Shown: one piece after another, positions 34,411-45,199 of the stretch
How positions within the stretch are numbered: the stretch's first letter is position 1
Layout: each line of letters opens with the position of its first letter
Source: Romanomermis culicivorax
Lineage: Eukaryota; Nematoda; Enoplea; Mermithida; Mermithidae
Length of the DNA stretch: 64,000 bases
Direction: 5' to 3'
NCBI GenBank assembly: GCA_963922205.1
Contig: CAWUHX010000013.1
Span: forward strand, 558,001 to 622,000
The notes under the pieces: generated by a model
The model's database searches: none
Told to the model about the DNA's origin: nothing
The model's input: the letters and a program-made list of their open reading frames with translations, nothing else
Position numbers and translations under genes: made by a program

Positions 34411-34602
34411 CCAGATATTATCGATGTTTTTATATTCAATTTGCTGAATATCTGTCGATGATAACAAAATATTCCATGAATCAAAAACTAGAAATCGAGA
34501 AGTACTTTCCGTTTTCATTGAGCTTAATTTTAGAGTCGATCGTAATAACAAAGCCTTATGTATAATATTCAGTATTTTATTAATTTTGAGCACTTTGAGA
34601 AA

Positions 34603-34686
34603 GGTGTAGCCATGAGTCGAACCTGGGTTACCAGCATTCGAGGCTGATGTCCTCAGCACTAGACCACCACACCACGAGGTGAACCC
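34603..34686 (-). repeat. tRNA-derived SINE head, copy 1
   Basis: Reads, on the minus strand, as a tRNA-like head with A box (TGGTCTAGTGCTGAGG) and B box (GGTTCGACTC). The acceptor ends do not pair, so it is not a functional tRNA. About 84% identical by eye to copy 2. Confidence 0.7.
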
Positions 34687-34926
34687 AGATTAAGCCCCTT
34701 GGCTAAGATTTTTAGCATACAACTCCAATGCTATTTTTCTATTTTTCAAATTTATTTTCACTCCAAAAAATTCCGTATAATTTTCATTTCTTAAAAGTCA
34801 GCAACTTCATTGGTCGGCAGTTAAAAGCAGCAGGTATGCTGTTACTTGCCAAAGGTCGTAGGTTTACGATCACTAAGCACTGGAGCTGTACGCTAAAAAT
34901 CGTAGCCGAGGGGAGCACCTTAATCA

Positions 34927-35062
34927 GGGTTCACCTCGTGGTATAATGGTCTAATGGTGAGGACATCATCCCGGAATGCTGGTAACCCAGATTCGACTCC
35001 TGGCTACACCCTATTTTTCAAATTTATTTTCACTCCAAAAACTTCTATATAATTCCCATATA
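34927..35062 (+). repeat. tRNA-derived SINE, copy 2
   Basis: Head 34927-35010 with A box (TGGTATAATGG or TGGTCTAATGG) and B box (GATTCGACTCC), followed by a body (ttttcaaatttattttcac...). The same body occurs alone at 34740-34795. Polymerase III promoter boxes are recognisable. Confidence 0.72.
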
Positions 35063-35727
35063 TACTTTTTGACACATCCTGGAGAAATTGGAGAATCTAA
35101 GGAAATTACTGATAGAAAACTCTGTTCCGGATGAAAAATAGTGGATGTTTAATTTTAATCGGTTCTAAACCAACTTTGAATCAGCTAACAGCTGAAAAAG
35201 AATTGAAAATTCAAAAAACTGTAAATAATACTTTTGCTTTTGTTATCGAAATAAATAATTTCATACAGGCTTTTTCCTGCACCGGCCGTTCCTCACCTTG
35301 GGGAAATCGACCAGAAAATTTTCCGCACCACCATTAAAACCACTAAAACATCAAATAAGTTTACGTTCCGTCCGAAAAACTCTCCAAAAATTTTCCGCAC
35401 GACCCCAAAAAAACCCGTGCGGTGCGAAAAAAACAATAATTTCATGTCAGAAACCAGGCCTTTACAGTTACGTTCGCCTAGTTTCCGTCACTAAAAACAT
35501 TTTCACAATAAACTTACAGCCAGTACAGCTGTATACTTAATTTTCAAAAAATGAAACAAATACTGAAATATGTGAAAAATTGATTAATAATGAGAGGAAG
35601 CAGCTCATAGTACACTGTAGTTACCAACACAAATTTTAAGCTAAAAAATTAGAGTAGATAAGCTATATGATCGTACATGCATACCGGGTGTACATAGGAT
35701 GTGTATTTACAAAATCTTCACTGATGT

Positions 35728-36060
35728 TTAATATAGGTCAATTTTTGTCATCTAAGGCTCGCAATAGGTCAATTTTTACCATCAAGGTTACTGTATAAAT
35801 TAATTTTCTACCATGAAGAATTTACTATAGGCTAATTCTTTACTGGAAAGTGTAGATTGGCCATTAAGGTTCACTACAAACAAATTTTTCATCATGTAAG
35901 ATACAGGACAATTTTTGCCAGCGAAGATTTGCTACAGGGGAAGTTTTGGTCATTAAGATTCACTTGCGCAACCTTTTGACCATTTGCAATGACTTTGTTC
36001 AAAAATTAGTATCTGTAAGTTTTCCGGAAAAATTACTACAGGGTCAGTTTCGGCCTGTGA
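35728..36060 (+). repeat. degenerate tandem repeat, unit about 32-35 bp
   Basis: About nine diverged units of the form actacaggtcaatttttgtcatcaaggtt (shown here as ACTACAGGTCAATTTTTG plus CATCAAGGTT). Strongly decayed; not coding. Confidence 0.65.
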
Positions 36061-36153
36061 ACATGTGCATGTATGTATCCGATAAACAAAACTTACTCTA
36101 GCTCATACATGTAGGGGCGTGCAGGGCAGCACTTCTTAGCCAAGGGTCATCAC

Positions 36154-37077
36154 CAGGGCCGTGCGCAGGATTTTTTCATGAGGGGGGGGGGGCGGACTAG
36201 ATTTTTTCACTGAATAGCCCCAGAAAAGATTTTTTCCACATGAGAACCGGAACCAAAATTTTTTTCCTCATTTTCCAAAAATTTTCCACATTTTTAAAAA
36301 CGCTTATAATGTGGCTACGGATGCTTTTTTATGCATTTTAGGAGCATACCCAAGCATTTTGTTGTATTTGTAGTCAGAAACCTGCAAAAATGAGGAAAAA
36401 AATTGAGAAAATTCTGGTTATGTTAGTCAAAATGAGCTCATGAAGAATAATATATTATATTGGTGGCGGAGCGCCGGAAAAATTTTTTGATTTTCACTTT
36501 CTAAAACGCTGGAAAATGAACTTTCATAACGTTGGGAAATAAATTAAAATCAGACTGATGAAGCGTAATTTGCCTCTCATTCCGGCGCCAAGCGCCGGAA
36601 AAATTTTCGGGTTTTTATATTCTAAAACGCTGAAAAATAAATCTCTCCAACAGATAATTCGTGAACAAATGTTTTGAAATCGCGTTCTAGAGTAATGTCT
36701 TCAATTTCCACCTTCAATAAACGCAAAAGTTCAGATTGCAAACGTTTGAAAAATTCCAATCATCGAGAGAAAAAATTGAGAGACTTAATGAAAAATCTCT
36801 ATTTTCGGCGACATAATTGACTGTGAACGATTAGAAAATGAAACGAGCTAACCTGATTGATAGAAACTGTTGAGCATTAATTAGTAAGTCGAAGTAGATA
36901 TGCTAACGGCCGCGCCTGATAGAATATAATTATAATTATACCCATGACCGGCGCGAAGCGCCGGAAAATTTTGAGATTTTGACCTTTTAAAGTCCACCAA
37001 AACGCATCTTTTCGGTTTAGAAATACTGCCTCAATGGGGGGGGGGGCGCCCCCCGCCCCCCCTTGTGCACGGCCCTG
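36154..37077. mobile_element. non-autonomous hAT element, 924 bp
   Basis: Tips CAGGGCCGTGCGCAGG and, inverted, CAGGGCCGTGCACAAG, flanked by a perfect 8-bp duplication GTCATCAC (36146-36153, 37078-37085). G and C runs lie just inside. Three GGCGC hairpins occur inside (about 36470, 36587, 36950). It lies just downstream of the last kindlin exon found. Confidence 0.93.
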
Positions 37078-37254
37078 GTCATCACATAACAACGGTATCT
37101 ACAAGTCTCCGCTCTATATATCTAAACTCAAGCAGTCATTCGAACTCTCATTTTATTGTCATTGAGGTAGAAAAAATGTCGATTTATGCTTTTTAGGAGG
37201 ACCGTATCGTGCACAATAAGCTGTAGGTAAAATTTACAAGACAACGAAATTTAC

Positions 37255-40200
37255 TTGTTTTTTGCTTCCTCTGAACCGAACTACAAAATAATGATGCCCA
37301 TATTCGGGTAGAGCCTGCCACGCTTTAATAAATTCCAATTTTGCATCTGTCAAATTGAGTTCGTTGACGTTCGTATGCGCTTCCATTATACGTTGAACCA
37401 TATATTGGCGGGATCGTAATTTTTTGATATAACGCGAAGGCAATAATTCTTCGGGGTTGAAATCTTGCGGACTGACGGTCAAAATTGCGGAGATTAATCG
37501 ACCATTTTTAGCCGCGCCGTTTCTCAATATCGTATTGGATGACGATACGGGAGCCGGATGTTGCATCGCCAATAGACGACGGACGGCTTCGATTTCGTGG
37601 CCGAAACAGACGTCGGCCATGGTTTTACCTTTGGTGGCCAATTTAAAACCAGAAAACCATTTTACGTATTGATCTTCCTGGAAAAAGAAAAATTTTTCGA
37701 CAATTTCACAAAAGTGAACAAAGATATAGTGCGCTTTATTAGAGAAATTTTCAGGACAAACAGAAAATATTCGGCGAAAAATTTCCATAATTACAGTAGC
37801 TAACAACGAATTTTAAGACAAATTATGCAAAATTATTCACTTTTGTTCAAAATCTCCTAACTTTTTTCAGATAGCGTATAAATTCCGTTATAGGCTTACT
37901 GTATCACATCTGATCCAAAATTCGGTCATTCCTTCGATTGAAGGAATCAGTAATTTGATAGTGAACTTTCCTTCCGATAGATTTACATCGTTGGACACTT
38001 CGACGCCTTTCAAATGGAGTTCGTTACCGGTTGGCAAGGCGGTATCTTCTCGACTATTGAACCAGCGAATAGTCAGATCTTTAAACGTAAAATATGCGCG
38101 TCGCCACCCTTTCAGCGTGAATTTTTTCGGTCTAAACATTAATTTATCAAACTCATCGAATAAAATAGGAAGTTAAATTAAACATTACGCATTCAGCGGA
38201 TTTTATATTTTTGAATCAGTCCTTTATCTTTAATTTATATATACAAACAAAAATGTTTCAGCAAAATTTGAAGTTTTTCAAATTTTGAGCTCTTGACAAC
38301 GAAGGGCTTTAAAAAAGCTTTCAGATCACCACTGAGACCAACTATAATTAGTTTAAAATATGAGTCGTTTTTTATTCAAAGTAACGATATTTGTTCATTA
38401 ATCAAAATCTGTCAGAAAAGAAGCATCAGTAATTGTCAACTCCTTCTCGAGAAATTTGAAATTCCAGCAATACTGGATAGTTTTACAAATGAATGTCAAA
38501 ACCGAGAAATTTACATTTTCGTTACTGCTCAACTTATGATTTTTATGTATTGTATGTAATCAAAAGTTACGGTCATAATACCACACCCATGATTGGGGAG
38601 GTCCCCAAACTCGTTCGGACCCACCACCCGGATGTTAGGACGGTCCCCCAACTTGAAAAAATTGAACAAATAAACATTTTTGGGGGAAAATTTTCAAAAT
38701 TTTCGACATTTTTGGAGACCTCACTCAGGATTTTGGGAGAAAGAGTACCCCCCCCCACTAACTGACCGGAGGTCTTATACAAGTAAGGACACTCATACGT
38801 AAAATAGCGGATAAATGAAGCGTTTTTGATCAATTCAAAAAAGTGGAGAAATCGAACCACGATAAAAACTGAACTTGAGCAAGAAGTATAGATTTTCTAA
38901 ACACTTGTCGACGAAAAATGCTTACTTGAAAAATTTGAGGTAATCAGCCAATTCAGGAACGGCAGTAATATCGGTTTGACTTTTGGAAGCCGATGTTTCG
39001 AGAGTATTTTCTAACTCATTGAGGAGGACGTCGACATCATCTAATTCCTTCTCAGATTCTCCGCCACGTTTTAATTGACCTTTCAATTGAACTTGAAGCT
39101 GAAAGATAAAATTCCATAAATGTAGGCTATATTTTCGCGCTGTTGAAACCTGTAAGGCTGCGAACATGAATGCTTCTTCTTCGGTGTAATCGTGCTCCTC
39201 CATTAATAAAGCCCACTTGGCTTGTTCGTAAAGCTGATTAATACGAACTGCATCATACTGAAACAGAAATAGTCGAAGATCATAAATACGCTACGATTAC
39301 GAGTCACATCAAGATCGATAGCTTTTTGAATCTTTAGAAATTTAGATAACAATAATATAAAGATCAACTGATATGATGATTCACGATCAACGTTTTTGCA
39401 CTTATACCTTCGGATTCAGGTCGAAGAACGACAGAAACTTGAATCTAAGTAAAATAAGATCATCTTCGCCAATGCCTTGCTCAGCCAACGATCGACTCGA
39501 ATCTAACCAAGCGGCGTTCAAGGCAGCCTTTTGAGCGAAATTTTTAGGTTTGATCGTAACATTGGCCGCCAAATTCAACGTCGAAACGGACGTTTTAGGG
39601 CTATTGACAAAATTTTGATAGTAATTTGATTCCTGATCGATAGATTTTTGTTGATCAAACAAATTATTGACTCCATTCTCAAAACTCGAACTAGCTTTTA
39701 TTTGATGCATCGCGGCAGATCTTGGCAAACTGCCACGATTTAAGGGCAGAGTTTTCGTGTGATCCAAGTTCTGAAAAGCACTGAAAGTAAGAAGACGAAA
39801 AAGGGCGGAAAATTTCCTATGCTGCCAATTCAATTATATAAAGAAATTGTCCAAAAAATAAATCTCATCAATAACGTTTGAACAGATAATATGTTTTACA
39901 TGGCTTATATCGCAACAACCAATGGTACCAAACACTAAGAAACACACATGTGACGGAGCTCCGAGGTTTGGAGAAACTTGCTGGAGGAGATTGATTGATT
40001 GCCCAAACATACTTGTAAGAGGCCCAACCAGTTTGAGGGGGTAAACCCGAAATTTAATTGAGGAGGTCGAAAAAAGTCGAAAATTTTCCCAAAAAAGGCC
40101 AAAAAACACTTTTTTCCAAATTCTTTCTCATTTTTCCAAGTTCTCCTAGTTTGGGGGGGGTTGGGTATAGGGCCGGCCAAGTTGGAGGGGGGTCCCCCAA

Positions 40201-42124
40201 TCCCCCCCAATCACAGGTATGTGCCCAAAGTTTTAGGGGAATCATTTAAAGAAAAAATGTCTATTTTTCAACCTAAAGAACCGAAAAAAGGCTCAAAAAT
40301 AGTAATTTGTGTCTAAGCCGTACACATATCTTTCGGCGCCGAAAAATTGACCTTTTTCAGTATTTTCCGATCAGAAGGATGTGGATTCCTATGGCTAAAC
40401 TATTTCAGTTACATGAGTAAAATGTGGGGGAGGGTGGGTCATCATATGTCTAGCAATATGGCCGAATATCTGGGGGTTCTCATGGCACTTCCCCTGTGAC
40501 GCTAAAAATTCTTTGCGAGGAAGTATTGCTTCACCAAATAATGAAACAAAAAATAAATATTAGTAAGCAAAACACACGATGCAAAAGCAAAATAATAAAT
40601 GATGTACGAGAGACCCTTAACATGGATTGCTCGCGCTCCATCTTGTTGAAATTGAAGCATTTGAGAGACACGAAACAAGAAGACATTTCAAGAAACTTAT
40701 GATTTGAATTCCACTTTTCCGCAAATAAAATAAACAGTAAATCTATACTTGAAATTGAAAAACCAACGATTCAATAACGATCGCCAACAGGCTAGAAATT
40801 GGAACAACTACACAGGTATGTAAAAAATTTGCTAGCTTTTCTTGGTTTACAAGACACATCAAAGTCAATTTTCAACTCCAAAATTTCTGTACCGGATCCC
40901 GCATCATGCAAAAAAGTAAGAAAAGTTTTTGCGGGTGCATTAAAATTTCAGAACTGAGGGAAACACGATGGTTTGATGATTCCAATTAAAAAAATGTTGA
41001 AGCACTCTTCTTTGCACGAACCCAGAACCTTGTGACTGATGCCGCTGACCAACTGATCCAACAACCGAGCAACGGGAAATGCGCTCTTCTAAACTTATAT
41101 TAGTTTGCAGCAATTCGGAGTTGTGGTAGCCCCTGTGGCCACCCACAATATAAAACAGAATTACCATACTTTCAGAATTAGTAGTATGATTCGGAATATC
41201 TTAAGGCAATCAACCTAATATCGATAACTTTTCGGAAATTCTGCATTTGTACCTTTGATTTCACGCCCTTATGATTTGGAGTATTGGGCAATGACCCTGT
41301 ACGTCCACCGGCCAAATTTATCGACGAATTGTAAATCGGCATTTTGCCAGTGGCAATATTAATCGTCGTACTATCTAAATGTTGGACGGACTGCGATTGG
41401 GCTATATTTTTATTGACCAAAGCGTTAGCAGAAGACGCGTCCCTCGCCGTTTCTGAGGCGCCGAACGATGCACCTTTGCTTAAAACGTCGGGCGGAATGA
41501 ACCTTTTGAAAGATAACTCTTCGGAGTAACGAATTCCTAAAAATTTAAAAAAGGGACAAAAAATATACAGTACTGAAATATTCGTAAGCAAAAAATAGTA
41601 TTCATTACCGATTTCTTTGCACACTTGAACAACGCTTTTGAAAACTGGAACACTAAAGTCCACCCGTTTAACGATAGATTGCAAATCAGGCAATTGAATC
41701 CGAACATTTTTATGCATAGGAGTAAAATTCAGTAGAGCCTCTGCGGAAACGCCGTACCTGAAAAATCGATCAACAACTGTAACGTAAGCTCTGCACGAAA
41801 ACAGAATTTAGCGAAATTTTCACTGATCGAGGGTCGATCTTGTATGCGTCAGCCATCTATTGCGTTCCGGCCACCAGAGGGCGTGATCCGACCAATCGCG
41901 ACTGACATCTTGGCGAGAAAAATCAGGTGAAAGACGATTTGCAGATGGAAATTTTGCACCTTACCAAGATCTTGAACGATTTTTAGCATAACGCCGCCGA
42001 TATGCATATCGCCCTTGACACGAAATTGCATAGCTACCTCTAGATCTGTTATAAAAACGTTTAAAACCCAACTACCGTCGCCCACAACCGTGCCATTAGC
42101 CAGCATTGCCATCTTTGATGTCAT
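37255..42124 (-). CDS. kindlin (fermitin/UNC-112 family), nine exons, F3 part not found
   Basis: Kindlins are cytoplasmic FERM-domain adaptors that bind integrin beta tails and, with talin, activate integrins at adhesions. Coding exons on the minus strand: 42124-41965, 41908-41824, 41757-41609, 41536-41253, 39770-39408, 39257-39150, 39098-38926, 38131-37900 and 37677-37255. All junctions are GT-AG and keep phase, giving 659 residues. Landmarks are [14 protein letters not shown] and HIGGVML (F0), [11 protein letters not shown] and LNFTPMHK (F1), [12 protein letters not shown] and [15 protein letters not shown] (F2), [10 protein letters not shown] to WIRCD (PH, from about residue 441) and [19 protein letters not shown] and [12 protein letters not shown] (F2 end). 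The start is the ATG at 42124, after an acceptor at 42139, so a 5' UTR exon lies upstream. The final F3 exon(s), about 130 residues with the integrin-binding site, were not found below 37255. The intron 39099-39149 is only 51 bp and in frame. Confidence 0.93.
38580..38790. repeat. C/G-run repeat in kindlin intron 7
   Basis: Contains ggggaggtcccc, cccccccccac and gaccggaggtcttatacaag. The end resembles the repeats at 47690 (gtcagacctcttacaggta) and 40010 (cttgtaagaggcccaacc). Confidence 0.5.
39950..40500. repeat. composite C/G-run repeats in kindlin intron 4
   Basis: Two repeat pieces. One (39950-40225) starts tgacggagctccgagg and contains gggggggttggg and cccccaatccccccc. The other (40340-40500) contains tcctatggc, catatgtctagc and tctgggggttctcatggc. 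Both match pieces at 47.1-47.7, 55.0-55.4 and 62.2-62.4 kb. They enlarge this intron to about 1.5 kb, while neighbouring introns are 56-72 bp. Confidence 0.6.
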
Positions 42125-42138
42125 ACGACCCGAAAAAG

Positions 42139-43100
42139 CTGAAAAAATCAAGTTTCCAAGAATAATACATTGTGGGTGAACAAAAAAAAAACGGTCTGCC
42201 TAATGTGCTATACCTCACAGTGAAGTGAGCAGATCAAATACATATGAGAATATCGCTAGAGAGACCGATTCTGGGCGAAGCATCATCACATATACGCATT
42301 TAATTAGATGTCTAAGCTAAGAAAAAATGGCCGAAATTGAATATTTTTAGAAACAGTGTTTTTATAAAACGCGACCTAATGAAGATGGGCCTGCGCTAAG
42401 GAAAATTTTAGTCGCGCTAAGGAAAATTAATAGTAATCGAGAAAAATTAGCAGCTGCGCTAATAGGTATGTCGCTAAAAGAAACTGTGATCAGAATAAAA
42501 GAAGTAAATTTGGTTTCCAAAAGCGTAGATTGTTAGTTTTCACTGTGCTTCACTCGTTAATGATTATTTGGTAGACTTTTTGCGTTATAAAAACGAGTTT
42601 TGGGCATAAACGATCATCTGCTTTAAACAAATGCTATCAATTGGTCCTCTTCCTCTTATAAAAATGTCCTGACACCCGTCTGGTTGCGGTTACATAATGA
42701 TAAAAACATATAATGATAATTACTCAACAGCGTACATATGTTACTACTTACAAACTATTGAACACATAATTATATGTCACTATTATAATATATACCCGGG
42801 TAAACTCGAGTACCTGGAGTCAGTAACCAAAAAAATTGAAAAAATAGAAAAAATTTTTAGTCAGGTCACAGGTCAGTCAGATTGTGCTTCCAAACGACAC
42901 ATCAGTTCAGACGAACCGTAAAAATTTTCGGGTTTCCACATTTCAAAACGCCCGGAATATGAATCTTCGCAACATTGAGAAATAAATAAAAATCAATCTT
43001 AATACATTGTAATTTGTTTCTCATTACGCCTCTAAGCGCCGGAAATATTTTCGGTATTAGTGGAGCTGGTTGACGCCCATTTAATACGCGTACGTTATAA
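42139..43100. other. 5' flank of kindlin; no further gene seen
   Basis: Upstream intron or 5' region of kindlin. A short tandem motif gcgctaaggaaaatt occurs near 42400-42430. No TATA box or UTR exon could be fixed. Confidence 0.4.
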
Positions 43101-43758
43101 GTCACTGATGCGTACGTCTAAAGCTTCGTGGAAGTAGTTTTCGGAAATTTCTACTCTTCTTACTCATATCTTTTTGACCAAGTTCATGAGAGTGTGAGAA
43201 TAAATTAATGGTTTTTCAAACATAAAATTCTGGAAATTACGACTTTCGAACAGAAAATTCGAATCTAATTCTTCAAATATGTGTTTGGAAAATTGATTTT
43301 CCAACATTGCAGAATGTCAATACCCAAAAAATTTTCCGGCGTTTCGGGCAGGAAAGATTAATATCTTTTTTGGGCTCTCACTTGTCATCATAGAAGATTT
43401 AACCGCCGATTTCTCATGTAATTCAAAGTCATTATGTTCTTGGATAGTTTGTTCGAAAATTTGTTCCACAACGCTTGTAGATTCGACTTCGATCAAACTC
43501 AAAAATTTCAAAAGTTTCCTGAATTTTAATGAATTAACGGCTCTAAAATGTTATTGAATAAATGTTGAATGACATCTCTTTTCTGATCGATTGCCATGAC
43601 GCTTAATATATACATTTCTTTAAAAAACAACCTAGCATTGGAATTTATTCACGTATACTGATATTATAAAATTGGCTTGTAAAAATTTAGAATGGCTTGT
43701 AAAATTTTAGGTCAACAAGCCACTTGGCTTGTGACTCATAGGTCAAAAAAAAACCCTG
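43100..43758. repeat. interspersed AT-rich repeat, ends with hAT-like tip
   Basis: Bases 43110-43560 match 46470-46920 over most of their length (aagcttcgtg-aagtagttttc..., attacgactttcgaac..., cttgtcatcatagaggactt). The right edge aaaaaaaaaccctg at 43758 looks like the inverted tip of the 51.2-kb hAT element. The left tip was not found. The motif ttttccggcgtttcggg lies at about 43332. Confidence 0.6.
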
Positions 43759-44453
43759 GTTGTAGTTATTAATTTTTCGTGATTTATGACTCAAATTAAA
43801 AATGAATAGATTCTTGACAAATACATGGGGTTTTTTTCAATTGAGCCAGCGTTCCTGCCGTGGATGACAATTGAACTAAGGCAATTGAGTTTTGACATTT
43901 TACATTGAATCCGATCATTCTTTCAATCTTTTTATTCTATGCAACGATAGCGATTTAAAAATGCAATCGAATAAGCAATCACATCCCATGCTTTTTAAAG
44001 TGAACATGGAGGGAAGTTTTTTTTTTAATTCTAAGAATCAAGATTATTCATAAGCAGCAGATGTTTAATCACATTTTTTTGTCTTTTTCCCATGTTCACT
44101 ATTATTGTGTTGTAACCGGCACTGTTTTTCCCCAAATCGTGCTTTTGGGGGAGGGAAAATTAGGGAAGGGGAAAATGTTGGGCTCTTTCCCCATTTGGGG
44201 AAGAAAATTTTGGGGATCCCATACAGAAAAGGCATTTTTGATGGTGATAATCTCAAAATTTTGATCCCTTTCATATCTAAGGAAAAGGCCATCGGGACAA
44301 AAAGACAGTGCTCACTGCTCATGACCGGCGCTGCGCTAAAAATTTTCAGATTTTGACCTTTTGAAGTTCACCAACAAAAGCTTTTTCCACAATGAGAACG
44401 ATGCCCAAACTTTTTTATTCATCACCGCATTGTTTCCTCAAAAGACCCCGAGC

Positions 44454-45195
44454 CAGGGCTTTTTTGCACACGCCAGGTTGCAATGTGCAACTTGGGAAAA
44501 AAATGTTGGTTGCACAGATTTACACTTAATTCAATTGGAAAAACCCACCAAAAGCTAGTTTTACTGTATTTCATTTGAATCACGTCGATTTTAGGCTCTT
44601 AAAACTCCATTTTCTGAGTTTTGAAGAGAAAATGAAAAGGTTGGTATGAGTAACTATGTTCAGCGCGTAGCGTCAAATATTTTTCTGGGATTTTGATATT
44701 CTAGATTGCTGGAAAACGAATCTTTTCAACTGTTATTTCCAAGACACAAGGTTTGATTTTTCAGTGAATTCAATAAATTTTCGGTCGGGCAGACTACAAT
44801 TCAAAAACTAGAGGAAAGCAACCAAGAATTTCTTTCTTCAATCAGCAAGAATTTCTACTTGGACTCAAAATGTTCTAATCACACAAATGTCAAAATGTTT
44901 TTAAAGATCGCAAAAAATTTTTAGGAAAATAACCGAGAAAAATCTAGCTTTCCGTTAAATTCGCCAAAAAACAACACAGGATCAAACATTCACCCATTAT
45001 GTCGATAATTAGTCTATAAGCATTAGCTAGGATGACATTTTCAAACCGCGCACTAGAATAATATAGAAAAATTATTAAATAATTAAAAGTCGGCGCCAAA
45101 CATGGGAAAATTTTCACTCTTTTCCATTTTATAACGTATAAAAATGCATCTCCGGACAGGAAACCCTATAACCTAATCAAAAGGGCAGTCAGGCT
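44454..45195. repeat. hAT-like fragment related to the 49.6 and 51.2 kb elements
   Basis: Starts CAGGGCTTTTTTGCACAC. Its body matches 50180-50770 in the same orientation and 51290-51900 inverted (gaagagaaaatgaaaag, tttctgggattttgatat, aaacgacacaggatc). The right tip and target duplication are not clear. Confidence 0.65.
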
Positions 45196-45199
45196 TCGG

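Noticed and set aside
34270..34659. 129-codon minus-strand ORF with PTKYPQ repeats
   Set aside because: It is a translation of the 14-bp minisatellite plus a SINE head.
34603..35010. Functional tRNA genes at 34.6 and 34.9 kb
   Set aside because: Polymerase III boxes are present but the acceptor strands do not pair, the anticodon arm is poor and a SINE body follows; these are SINE heads.
40940..41167. Extra kindlin exon between exons 4 and 5
   Set aside because: The open frame does not resemble any kindlin segment, and exons 4 and 5 already join in phase 0.
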